17,522 nt of DNA from an uncultured beta proteobacterium (GTDB lineage: Bacteria > Pseudomonadota > Gammaproteobacteria > Burkholderiales > Burkholderiaceae), in assembly GCA_903938955.1 (NCBI GenBank), contig CAJAFJ010000396.1:1-17522 (forward strand), written 5' to 3'. A model generated the notes under the pieces. The model saw only the letters and a list, made by a program, of their open reading frames with translations. It made no database searches and was not told where the DNA came from. Each line of letters starts with the position of its first letter. Position 1 is the first letter of the stretch. Both the position numbers and the translations under genes were made by a program. Positions 1-7,607 of the stretch are shown here, in pieces.

Positions 1-1217
1 CCGCTACCATGGTCACGGCCGGTATTTTCATGGTGGCCCGCATGTCACCTTTGTTCGAGTTGTCTGAAACGGCCTTGAACTTCATCATGATCATTGGTGC
101 CATTACAGCCTTGTTCATGGGCTTCTTGGGCATTATTCAGAACGATATTAAGCGCGTGGTGGCTTATTCCACTTTGTCTCAATTGGGTTACATGACAGTG
201 GCTTTGGGTGCCTCCGCCTATTCAGTGGCGGTGTTCCACCTCATGACGCACGCTTTCTTCAAAGCCTTGCTGTTCTTAGGCGCTGGCTCGGTCATCATGG
301 GCTTGCACCACAACCAAGACATTCGGTACATGGGCGGCGTGCGCAAGTACATGCCCATCACATGGATCACGTCACTGTTAGGTTCATTGGCCCTGATTGG
401 TACACCGTTCTTCTCTGGCTTCTACTCCAAAGACAGCATCATTGAAGCGGTGCATGGCAGTCACTTGCCGGGCGCTGGTTTTGCAAATTTCGCTGTGTTG
501 GCGGGTGTTTTCATCACAGCGTTCTACTCTTTCAGAATGTACTTCCTGGTGTTCCACGGCAAGGAGCGTTTTGATCAGAATCCTGATGCGCATCACGATG
601 CTCACCATGATGACCACGGTCACCATGGCCATTCTGACAAGCCGCATGAGTCCCCTTGGGTTGTGACGGTTCCCTTGATTCTCCTGGCGATTCCGTCGGT
701 TGTTATTGGTTTCTTCACCATTCAACCGATGCTGTATGGCGAGTTCTTCAAAGGCGCGATTTTCATCGATGCCAGCAAGCACGGTGCCATGGCTGAATTG
801 GCAGAAGCCTTCCACGGCCCTGTACAAATGGTGTTACACGGTTTGACCTCATTGCCGTTCATTCTGGCGGTCGCGGGCGTTGTCACTTCGTACTATATGT
901 ACATGGTCAATCCTGCTTTGCCTGCTGCCATCAAGCGCCATGTTCAGCCCATTTACACGCTGCTTGAGAATAAATACTACCTTGACTGGATCAATGAAAA
1001 TATCTTGGCCCGTGGCGCGCGCGCCATTGGTAGCGGTCTCTGGAAGTGGGGCGATCAGTTCCTCATCGACGGAACGGTAGTTAACGGGTCATGGAAAGTA
1101 GTCGGCTGGTTCTCTGAATTGGTTCGACGCGTGCAGTCAGGTTATTTGTACCATTACGCGTTCGCCATGATCATGGGTGTCTTTGTCCTGATGACGTATT
1201 TCGTCTGGCTCAAGTAG
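1..1217 (+). CDS. nuoL: NADH-quinone oxidoreductase subunit L (complex I), C-terminal part
   Basis: This is a membrane antiporter-like subunit of respiratory complex I, which couples NADH:quinone electron transfer to proton pumping in the inner membrane. The reading frame is open from base 3, so the 5' end lies outside the window. About 404 residues remain of a family length near 650-680. Visible family signatures are DIKRVVAYSTLSQLGYM and HLMTHAFFKALLFLGAG, with the conserved lysines and histidines of the proton channel, then several hydrophobic helices and the C-terminal region carrying the lateral helix. A histidine-rich loop (bases about 588-645, H-H-D-A-H-H-D-D-H-G-H-H) sits between two helices. 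nuoM follows after 13 bp with GGAG just before its start, which indicates one operon. Identity is very secure; only the start is missing. Confidence 0.97.
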   Translation, partial: ATMVTAGIFMVARMSPLFELSETALNFIMIIGAITALFMGFLGIIQNDIKRVVAYSTLSQLGYMTVALGASAYSVAVFHLMTHAFFKALLFLGAGSVIMGLHHNQDIRYMGGVRKYMPITWITSLLGSLALIGTPFFSGFYSKDSIIEAVHGSHLPGAGFANFAVLAGVFITAFYSFRMYFLVFHGKERFDQNPDAHHDAHHDDHGHHGHSDKPHESPWVVTVPLILLAIPSVVIGFFTIQPMLYGEFFKGAIFIDASKHGAMAELAEAFHGPVQMVLHGLTSLPFILAVAGVVTSYYMYMVNPALPAAIKRHVQPIYTLLENKYYLDWINENILARGARAIGSGLWKWGDQFLIDGTVVNGSWKVVGWFSELVRRVQSGYLYHYAFAMIMGVFVLMTYFVWLK

Positions 1218-1230
1218 GAGAATTATAAAA

Positions 1231-2706
1231 ATGGGTTTGTTGAGCTTGGCTATTTGGACGCCAATAGTATTTGGTGTCGTGCTGCTGGCACTCGGTCGTG
1301 ACGATCAGGCGCGCGCTGTGCGCTGGGTCGCCCTGATTGGTGCGCTGGTCAGCTTTCTTGTGACCTTGCCTTTGTACTCCGGTTTCAAACTGGGTACAGC
1401 TGCAATGCAGTTCGTTGAAAAAGCGCCCTGGATCGAACGATTCAATGTCAATTACCACCTCGGTGTGGATGGCATCTCGTTCTGGTTCGTTTTGCTGACG
1501 GCTTTCATCAACGTCATTGTTGTGATCGCCGGCTGGGAAGTCATTACCCGTCGCGTCAATCAGTACATGGGTGCTTTTCTGATTTTGAGCGGGTTGATGA
1601 TTGGTGTCTTCTGCGCGCTGGACGGCATGCTGTTCTATGTGTTCTTTGAAGCCACCTTGATCCCGATGTACCTGATTATTGGTATCTGGGGTGGCCCTAA
1701 CAAAATCTACGCAGCCTTCAAGTTCTTCTTGTACACCTTGTTGGGTTCGTTGTTGATGCTGATTGCCTTGATATTTCTTTATATCAAGTCAGGTGGCAGT
1801 TTCGATCTGGCGCTGTGGCACAAACTGCCTCTGGATCTCACGACACAAACACTGTTGTTTTTCGCGTTCTTTGCTGCCTTCTCGGTCAAGGTTCCGATGT
1901 GGCCGGTTCATACCTGGTTACCCGATGTCCACGTTGAAGCACCTACCGGCGGTTCTGCCGTGCTGGCTGCCATCATGTTGAAACTGGGTGCTTATGGTTT
2001 CCTTCGCTTCTCGATGCCGATTGCACCTGATGCAGCACGTGAATGGGCCTGGTTAATGATTGCCTTGTCCCTGATTGCGGTGGTCTACGTGGGCTTGGTC
2101 GCGATGGTTCAAAAGGACATGAAAAAGCTGGTGGCCTATTCTTCGGTGGCTCACATGGGTTTCGTCACTCTCGGTTTCTTCATCTTCAATGACCTGGGTG
2201 TGTCAGGCGGCATTGTGCAGATGATTGCACACGGTTTTGTGTCTGCCGCCATGTTCTTGTCCATTGGCGTGCTGTACGACCGCGTTCACTCACGTGAAAT
2301 CGCAAGCTACGGCGGTGTGATTAACACCATGCCTAAATTCACTGCTTTTGCCTTGCTGTTTGCGATGGCCAACTGCGGACTGCCGGGTACAGCGGGGTTT
2401 GTCGGCGAATGGATGGTTATTTTGGGTGCCGTTAAATCCAATTTCTGGATTGGTTTTGCCGCCTCCAGTGCCTTGATTTTTGGCGCCGCTTACACGCTGT
2501 GGATGTTTAAACGCGTCTACCTGGGTCCTGTAAGCAACGACAAAGTCAAAGCTTTGGTTGATATCAACGCCCGCGAGTTTGTCATGATGTCTTTGCTGGC
2601 TATCGCCGTGATGTACATGGGCGTGTATCCAAAGCCCTTTACGGATGTGATGGATACCTCGGTGGCCGAGTTGCTGAAACACGTAGCGCTCTCCAAACTG
2701 AATTGA
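1231..2706 (+). CDS. nuoM: NADH-quinone oxidoreductase subunit M (complex I)
   Basis: This 491-residue polytopic membrane protein is the second antiporter-like subunit of complex I and matches the usual length of about 490-510. The key proton-channel residues are visible: E140 in the LFYVFFEATLIPMYL helix and K220 in FSVKVPMWPVHTWLPDVHVE. The KDMKKLVAYSSVAHMGF segment corresponds to the second half-channel. The ATG at 1231 is preceded by GGAG at 1217-1220, which overlaps the nuoL stop codon, so translation is probably coupled. nuoN follows after 38 bp. It works with NuoL and NuoN in proton translocation across the inner membrane. Confidence 0.98.
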   Translation: MGLLSLAIWTPIVFGVVLLALGRDDQARAVRWVALIGALVSFLVTLPLYSGFKLGTAAMQFVEKAPWIERFNVNYHLGVDGISFWFVLLTAFINVIVVIAGWEVITRRVNQYMGAFLILSGLMIGVFCALDGMLFYVFFEATLIPMYLIIGIWGGPNKIYAAFKFFLYTLLGSLLMLIALIFLYIKSGGSFDLALWHKLPLDLTTQTLLFFAFFAAFSVKVPMWPVHTWLPDVHVEAPTGGSAVLAAIMLKLGAYGFLRFSMPIAPDAAREWAWLMIALSLIAVVYVGLVAMVQKDMKKLVAYSSVAHMGFVTLGFFIFNDLGVSGGIVQMIAHGFVSAAMFLSIGVLYDRVHSREIASYGGVINTMPKFTAFALLFAMANCGLPGTAGFVGEWMVILGAVKSNFWIGFAASSALIFGAAYTLWMFKRVYLGPVSNDKVKALVDINAREFVMMSLLAIAVMYMGVYPKPFTDVMDTSVAELLKHVALSKLN

Positions 2707-2744
2707 TCAGTCTGTAGTGACTAAATTGAATTAAGAGATGGAAC

Positions 2745-4232
2745 ATGATCGATAAACTCAGTTGGATTTCGGTTTACCCTGAAATTATCTTGCTTGCCAT
2801 GGCCTGCGTTATTGCGCTGGTCGATCTGGGTGTCAAGAGCCCGCGCCGCACCCTGACACATGCGTTGTCGCTTTTGACCTTAGCCGTTGTGGCGGTGTTG
2901 CAATTCGCCTACGCGTCGGGTGGTGAAACGATTTATGGCTTTGGCAACATGATCGTTAGTGACCAGATGGGTAACTGGCTGAAATGCTTTGCAACCCTCG
3001 CGGTCATGGTCACGCTGATCTACGGTCGTCCTTATGCGGCTGAACGTGACATGCTTCGTGGCGGCGAAATGTTCTCGCTGAGTCTGCTGGCTTTGTTGGG
3101 TATGTTCGTGATGATTTCGGGCAATAATTTGCTCGGTATCTACATGGGTCTTGAGCTGTTAACACTGTCAAGCTATGCCCTCGTTGCCTTGCGGCGTGAC
3201 CATGTGGTTGCCACCGAAGCGGCGATGAAGTATTTTGTGCTTGGTGCACTGGCTTCTGGATTCTTGCTTTACGGCATGTCCATGATGTACGGCGCGACAG
3301 GTTCGCTCGATATCACCGCTATTTTCAAGGCCATTAATTCCGGCACCATCAAACATCAAGTGCTGGTCTTCGGTTTGGTCTTTATCGTCGCCGGTTTGGC
3401 GTTCAAACTCGGTGTGGTGCCGTTTCACATGTGGATCCCTGACGTTTACCAGGGCGCGCCTACTGCGGTGACGCTGCTCATTGGCGGTGCGCCCAAGCTG
3501 GCTGCTTTCGCGATTGTGATTCGTTTGCTGGTAGAGGGCATGTTGCCTCTGGCGATTGATTGGCAGCAAATGTTGATGGTGCTGGCGGTTGGGTCATTGC
3601 TGATCGGTAATCTCGCGGCCATTGCCCAGACCAACTTAAAACGCATGCTGGCTTACTCCACGATTTCCCAAATGGGTTTTGTGTTGCTGGGCCTCATGTC
3701 GGGCGTGGTTAATGGCAATGTGCTTTCTGCAGCCAACGCCTACAGCTCGGCCATGTTCTACGTCATCACGTATGTGTTGACCACGCTGGCCACCTTTGGC
3801 GTTATGTTGCTGCTGTCCCGTGATGGCTTTGAAAGCGAAGAAATCTCTGACTTTGCTGGTTTGAACGAGCGCAGCCCACTTTACGCTGCGGTGATGGCGA
3901 TCTGCCTGTTCTCCTTGGCCGGTATTCCTCCGATGGTTGGTTTTTACGCCAAACTCTCGGTGTTGCAGGCCTTGATTGCATCGGGCCAGGCACTTCACAT
4001 CGGCATCGCAGTGTTTGCCGTCATGATGTCCCTGATCGGTGCGTTCTATTACCTGCGCATTGTCAAGGTCATGTATTTTGATAAATCCACTTCTTCTGGC
4101 GCCATTACCGCACCTTTGGATGTGCGTGTCGTGTTGTCCGTCAATGGTGCTCTCGTGCTGGGTCTGGGTCTGCTCCCCGGCAGCCTGATGACCTTGTGTG
4201 CCAATGCCATCGTTCGGATGCTGAACACTTGA
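2745..4232 (+). CDS. nuoN: NADH-quinone oxidoreductase subunit N (complex I)
   Basis: This 495-residue subunit is the third antiporter-like protein of complex I and usually the last gene of the nuo operon. The family features are present: E137 in [16 protein letters not shown]162 in [16 protein letters not shown]221 in [21 protein letters not shown], and the [16 protein letters not shown] helix. Length and helix pattern are normal and no frameshift is seen. The ATG at 2745 follows a purine-rich AAGAGATGGA stretch that can serve as ribosome binding site. An intrinsic terminator lies 55 bp past the stop, which confirms the end of the operon. Confidence 0.98.
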   Translation: MIDKLSWISVYPEIILLAMACVIALVDLGVKSPRRTLTHALSLLTLAVVAVLQFAYASGGETIYGFGNMIVSDQMGNWLKCFATLAVMVTLIYGRPYAAERDMLRGGEMFSLSLLALLGMFVMISGNNLLGIYMGLELLTLSSYALVALRRDHVVATEAAMKYFVLGALASGFLLYGMSMMYGATGSLDITAIFKAINSGTIKHQVLVFGLVFIVAGLAFKLGVVPFHMWIPDVYQGAPTAVTLLIGGAPKLAAFAIVIRLLVEGMLPLAIDWQQMLMVLAVGSLLIGNLAAIAQTNLKRMLAYSTISQMGFVLLGLMSGVVNGNVLSAANAYSSAMFYVITYVLTTLATFGVMLLLSRDGFESEEISDFAGLNERSPLYAAVMAICLFSLAGIPPMVGFYAKLSVLQALIASGQALHIGIAVFAVMMSLIGAFYYLRIVKVMYFDKSTSSGAITAPLDVRVVLSVNGALVLGLGLLPGSLMTLCANAIVRMLNT

Positions 4233-4286
4233 TGCAGTGATCCTGATGGCTGCAGTGTGTTCAACGCGCTCACTGTCTTCTTAAGT

Positions 4287-4317
4287 TATGGCTGCTTTAT
4301 CGCAGCCATACTTTTTT
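4287..4317 (+). terminator. Intrinsic terminator of the nuo operon
   Basis: A perfect 9-bp stem (TATGGCTGC at 4287-4295, GCAGCCATA at 4302-4310) with a 6-base loop is followed after one C by six T residues (4312-4317). It lies 54 bases after the nuoN stop and before the Nudix gene, so it should end the nuo transcript. Confidence 0.9.
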
Positions 4318-4376
4318 CTCAGAGTCATTTCTTCTCTGGTAGGCATTTTTTACAGCACGATTAATCCCCAAACTCT

Positions 4377-4970
4377 ATGAGCGATCAGCATTTAACTGAA
4401 GTCAAGCTTTCGGGTGAAGAGTTATTCAAGGGGCATTTTTTGCACGCTTTTCGCGATAGCGTGAAGCTCCCTGACGGCGCGCTCACGCATCGAGAATATG
4501 TCGTACATCCCGGTGCGGTGATGATCATTCCCTTGCTTGAGGATGCCAATGGTGGCTGGCGCGTGGTGCTGGAACGGCAGTTTCGCTATCCCGTGGGGCA
4601 GGTCATGATCGAATTTCCGGCTGGCAAGCTTGATGCCGGTGAGGCTATTCAATGTTGTGCGCAGCGCGAGCTGCTGGAAGAAACCGGCTACAGCGCGACT
4701 GAATGGGCGCGGGCAGGGGTGATGCACCCGGTTATTTCTTATTCCACTGAGTTCATTGATATCTGGTTTGCCCGTGGCTTGACACTCGGCTCGCAGCAAC
4801 TCGACCCAGGTGAGTTTTTGGATGTGTTCACCGCGACACCTGCGGACTTGTATGAATGGTGCCGTGATGGTCGTGTCACCGATGCGAAAACGCTGACCGG
4901 CGCCCTGTGGTTGCAAAACGTGCTGTCCGGTGCCTGGCCCTTGACCTGGCAAGCACCCGCTGAGGCCTGA
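4377..4970 (+). CDS. nudF: Nudix hydrolase, ADP-ribose pyrophosphatase type
   Basis: This 197-residue cytoplasmic enzyme probably hydrolyses ADP-ribose to AMP and ribose 5-phosphate. The complete Nudix box GX5EX7REUXEEXGU is visible at residues 83-105 (G83, E89, R97-E98, E101-E102, G104). It is preceded by ERQFRYPVGQVMIEFPAGKLD, the arrangement typical of the ADP-ribose pyrophosphatase branch. The length fits that branch (about 190-210). There is no clear Shine-Dalgarno before the ATG at 4377. It lies after the nuo terminator, so it has its own promoter, which I could not place with confidence. The DUF1178 gene follows after 19 bp and is probably cotranscribed. Substrate is inferred from family resemblance, and the exact symbol is less certain than the class. 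Confidence 0.9.
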   Translation: MSDQHLTEVKLSGEELFKGHFLHAFRDSVKLPDGALTHREYVVHPGAVMIIPLLEDANGGWRVVLERQFRYPVGQVMIEFPAGKLDAGEAIQCCAQRELLEETGYSATEWARAGVMHPVISYSTEFIDIWFARGLTLGSQQLDPGEFLDVFTATPADLYEWCRDGRVTDAKTLTGALWLQNVLSGAWPLTWQAPAEA

Positions 4971-4989
4971 TCAAATTGGCCAAGTTCGC

Positions 4990-5442
4990 ATGAAAGTTCT
5001 CGACCTTCAGTGTGCCCGCCTTCACGTATTTGAAGGCTGGTTCGCCTCTGAAGCGGATTTTCAATCCCAGTGTGATCGTGGCTTGATTGAGTGTCCGGTG
5101 TGCAATGACGCCAGCATCAGCAAAAAATTAAGTGCGCCACGCCTTAACTTTGGCGCAGCATCCCCGGTTGGGGGACCTGAACCGCTGGCATCCGCTGTGT
5201 CGGCCCAGGCGCAAGACGTCTTGCAGACGGCCCTGATGGCCGCCGCCAAACACATCATTGCCAACACCGATGATGTGGGTAGCCAGTTTGCTGAAGAAGC
5301 ATGCAAGATGCACTACGGCGAGTGCAAAGAGCGTGGTATTCGTGGTCAGGCTACGCGAGAAGAAACGGCCGCCCTCATCGACGAAGGCATCTCTGTCATG
5401 TCCCTGCCACTGCCTGAAGCCTTGAAAGGGCCGTTGCAATGA
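4990..5442 (+). CDS. DUF1178 family protein with putative zinc-binding cysteines
   Basis: This small soluble protein of 150 residues belongs to the DUF1178 family, whose function is not established. The N-terminus follows the family pattern: a Cys/His pair (C8, H12), then FEGWFAS at 14-20, then RGLIECPVC with C35-x2-C38, then LSAPRLNFG. C8, H12, C35 and C38 could form a zinc ribbon (inference). The C-terminal part carries FAEEACKMHYGECKERGIRGQAT, also typical of the family. It starts 19 bp after the Nudix gene and is probably in the same transcript. It converges with the glutamate dehydrogenase gene, leaving only 16 bp between their ends and no evident hairpin terminator there. Confidence 0.9.
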   Translation: MKVLDLQCARLHVFEGWFASEADFQSQCDRGLIECPVCNDASISKKLSAPRLNFGAASPVGGPEPLASAVSAQAQDVLQTALMAAAKHIIANTDDVGSQFAEEACKMHYGECKERGIRGQATREETAALIDEGISVMSLPLPEALKGPLQ

Positions 5443-5458
5443 CAGGGTGTGACCCGCT

Positions 5459-6796
5459 TCAGGGGTAGAGGCCGCGCAATTCGCGGGCATGCAGAATTCG
5501 CTTGCAGGCCACGATGAAGGTCGCCGTGCGCAGGGTGACCTTGTTGTCTTGCGCTACTTCCCAAACCCCTGCAAAAGCTTCTTTCATGATTTTGACCAGC
5601 CGGGCGTTGATCTCGTCTTCGCCCCAGAAGAAGCTTGAAAAATCCTGTACCCATTCAAAGTAGCTCACCGTGACACCGCCCGCGTTGGCGATGACATCCG
5701 GCAGCACCAGAATGTTGCGCTCTTGCAGAATGTCGTCAGCGGCCGGCGTGGTCGGTCCATTGGCGCCTTCAATCACCATGCGCGCTTTGATGCGCCCGGC
5801 ATTGGCGGCGGTGATCTGCTGCTCCAGTGCGGCGGGAATCAGAATGTCACAGTCCACATCCCAGAACTGGTCGTTGGGCAGTACCTCGGCGTAACTAAAG
5901 CCTGCCACGGTGCCAACGGCTGCCACATGGGCCAGCAAGGCGGGCACATCCAGACCAGATTCGCGGTAAATGGTGCCGCCGTGATCCTGAACCGCGACCA
6001 CGCGCGCACCGGCTTGGGCAAACAAGCGGCCCGCCACACCGCCCACATTGCCAAATCCCTGAACGGCGACGCGTGCGGTGCTGATGTCCAGCCCAATGTG
6101 CCGTGCTGCCTCTACGCCGACGGTGAACACGCCCCGGCCAGTGGCATCGCGCCTACCCAGCGAGCCGCCCAAATCGACCGGTTTTCCAGTGACCACGCCG
6201 GTGGCTGTCATGCCTTCGTTCATGGAATAGGTGTCCATCATCCAGGCCATGACCTGCTCGTTGGTGTTGACATCGGGTGCTGGAATGTCTTTAGTAGGTC
6301 CGATGATGATGCCAATCTCGCTGGTGTAGCGGCGCGTCATGCGCTCAAGTTCACCCAGCGATAAAGTTTTGGGGTCCACACGAATGCCGCCTTTGGCACC
6401 ACCGTAAGGCACATTGACCGCCGCATTCTTGATCGACATCCAAGCCGACAAGGCCATCACTTCAGACAGGGTCACATCCTGGTGAAAGCGCACGCCGCCT
6501 TTACCCGGGCCGCGCGACGTGTTGTGCTGTACCCGGTAGCCTTCAAAGTGCGCCACCGTGCCGTTGTCAAGATGAATTGGGACGTCCACAATCAGTGTGC
6601 GTTTGGGGCGGCGCAGGGTTTCGGCCCAGCGTGCCAGATGACCCAGGTAGGGAACGACACGGTCGACCTGTTGCAGGTAAATGCCCCAGGGGCCGAGATT
6701 GTCGGCTTGCAGATAGGACGGGATAGAGATCGCTGATGTTGGAGTCACCACGCTGCCAGGTGTGCCGGTAGCGGGTGAGCCAGAGACTTGAGTCAT
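5459..6796 (-). CDS. gdhA: Glu/Leu/Phe/Val dehydrogenase (glutamate dehydrogenase)
   Basis: This 445-residue cytoplasmic enzyme interconverts glutamate with 2-oxoglutarate and ammonium using a nicotinamide cofactor. The substrate domain shows [12 protein letters not shown] (K99) and [15 protein letters not shown] with the catalytic lysine at about K135. The Rossmann domain shows GFGNVGG at 247-253 and an acidic residue (D271) at the end of the next strand, which favours NAD(H) over NADP(H) (inference). An upstream in-frame ATG at 6853 exists, but I chose 6796 because AAGG precedes it at suitable distance and family similarity begins after it. It is the last gene of the minus-strand cluster. 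The 126-base gap before it may hold its own promoter, although none is convincing by eye. Confidence 0.95.
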   Translation of the reverse strand: MTQVSGSPATGTPGSVVTPTSAISIPSYLQADNLGPWGIYLQQVDRVVPYLGHLARWAETLRRPKRTLIVDVPIHLDNGTVAHFEGYRVQHNTSRGPGKGGVRFHQDVTLSEVMALSAWMSIKNAAVNVPYGGAKGGIRVDPKTLSLGELERMTRRYTSEIGIIIGPTKDIPAPDVNTNEQVMAWMMDTYSMNEGMTATGVVTGKPVDLGGSLGRRDATGRGVFTVGVEAARHIGLDISTARVAVQGFGNVGGVAGRLFAQAGARVVAVQDHGGTIYRESGLDVPALLAHVAAVGTVAGFSYAEVLPNDQFWDVDCDILIPAALEQQITAANAGRIKARMVIEGANGPTTPAADDILQERNILVLPDVIANAGGVTVSYFEWVQDFSSFFWGEDEINARLVKIMKEAFAGVWEVAQDNKVTLRTATFIVACKRILHARELRGLYP

Positions 6797-6922
6797 GAGA
6801 TTTGCCTTGTGGGTGTTAATCAAGTCACGGACTGTAAAGCGCCGCGTGATCACTGTCCAAGGCCGAGTTTTATGCTATCTATGCAAAAAATCTATAACCT
6901 GTCGTTGCGGCAAGCGTGCCAT

Positions 6923-7327
6923 TCAAGCGCTGAGATTGACGATGCGGCCGGTGGCCTGACCTTGGGCATTGAGCACGGAAGCGGCGCTGGCATCGGCTTT
7001 GAGTGCGTTACCGTTTGCAAGGCGTTTGTCACGCGTGGCCTCATACAAACTGACCAGGAAGTCCTGGGTTTTGGACGGAACTATCGGCGGGCTTTGTTTG
7101 AGCGGCGATGCGTAGGTGGCGCTGGTTTGCTGATTGCGCGCAGCCTGTTCACGCACATTGGCCTGACTTTTTTGCGCTTGCAACTCGGCACCATCGGCCT
7201 GCTGGCGCAAGTCTTGGGCATGGGCCTCGGCTTGATCGGCCTCGCGGCGGGCCTGTTGCAGGCGGCTGCGGTTGAGCGCCTGTTGCGTCGAGGGCGTCGC
7301 ACTGTTGGTGGCAGAGATCGCAACCAT
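6923..7327 (-). CDS. Uncharacterised small Ala/Gln-rich coiled-coil protein
   Basis: I do not recognise a named family for this 134-residue protein. Residues about 10-70 are rich in Ala, Gln, Arg and Glu and should form a long helix or coiled coil. A Pro/Ser linker (SPLKQSPPIVPSKTQ) follows, then a segment DFLVSLYEATRDKRLANGNALKAD. The C-terminus, NAQGQATGRIVNLSA, matches the tail of the neighbouring 65-residue protein (QGQxxGxxxNxxA). No signal peptide or membrane segment is seen, so it is probably cytoplasmic. It lies 26 bp after that neighbour on the same strand and is likely cotranscribed. The ATG at 7327 has a C-rich leader with no Shine-Dalgarno, so translation may depend on coupling. 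The conserved tail supports it as a real gene. Confidence 0.7.
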   Translation of the reverse strand: MVAISATNSATPSTQQALNRSRLQQARREADQAEAHAQDLRQQADGAELQAQKSQANVREQAARNQQTSATYASPLKQSPPIVPSKTQDFLVSLYEATRDKRLANGNALKADASAASVLNAQGQATGRIVNLSA

Positions 7328-7353
7328 GGCGAGAGGGCGTTTTTAAGGGCGGG

Positions 7354-7551
7354 TCAAGCCGTCACGTTCAGCCGACCGCCAATGGTTTGGCCCTGACCAT
7401 TGATGACGGGCTTGGCTTGCTCATCAGAGACCTTCTTCACTTCTTGCGCCTTGGTTTGGGCGGCTTCACTTTGCACCTGTTTGGCTTCTTCTGCGCGTTT
7501 GAGCGACGGTGTTTGCTGAACAGATGAGGTGTTTACTGACGAAATATCCAT
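7354..7551 (-). CDS. Uncharacterised 65-residue protein with shared C-terminal motif
   Basis: This small protein of unknown function is charged and helical: MDISSVNTSS, then a Lys/Glu/Gln/Ala-rich stretch (residues about 18-46), then INGQGQTIGGRLNVTA at the end. The tail aligns without gaps to that of the 134-residue protein encoded just downstream (QGQxxGxxxNxxA), which suggests a paralogous or cooperating pair. GGAG at 7558-7561 (minus strand) lies 6 bases before the ATG, a good ribosome binding site that supports this start. It begins 56 bp after the end of the ABC exporter gene on the same strand. No signal peptide or membrane helix is visible. Confidence 0.75.
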   Translation of the reverse strand: MDISSVNTSSVQQTPSLKRAEEAKQVQSEAAQTKAQEVKKVSDEQAKPVINGQGQTIGGRLNVTA

Positions 7552-7607
7552 GACAAGCTCCAGCCGAAAGGGACTTCAAGTTTACGGCCGAAGGTCTTGA
7601 AAATCAA

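Noticed and set aside
1..4232. Lower GC of the nuo genes compared with the efflux region as a sign of transfer
   Set aside because: Complex I genes are core and vertically inherited. The difference is more likely due to membrane-protein composition and expression level.
5723..6364. A 213-codon plus-strand frame inside the glutamate dehydrogenase gene
   Set aside because: It is antisense to a gene with full family motifs and has no recognisable domain of its own.
6829..6858. An imperfect inverted repeat (GGACTGT/ACTGTCC) and the palindrome GTGATCAC upstream of gdhA
   Set aside because: The arms carry a mismatch, no convincing -35/-10 pair is nearby, and an 8-base palindrome alone is easily due to chance.
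7562..7600. A possible flagellar sigma-28 promoter (TAAA with GC-rich -10) before the 65-residue gene
   Set aside because: The -10 half matches the GCCGATAA consensus poorly, and nothing else nearby is motility-related.
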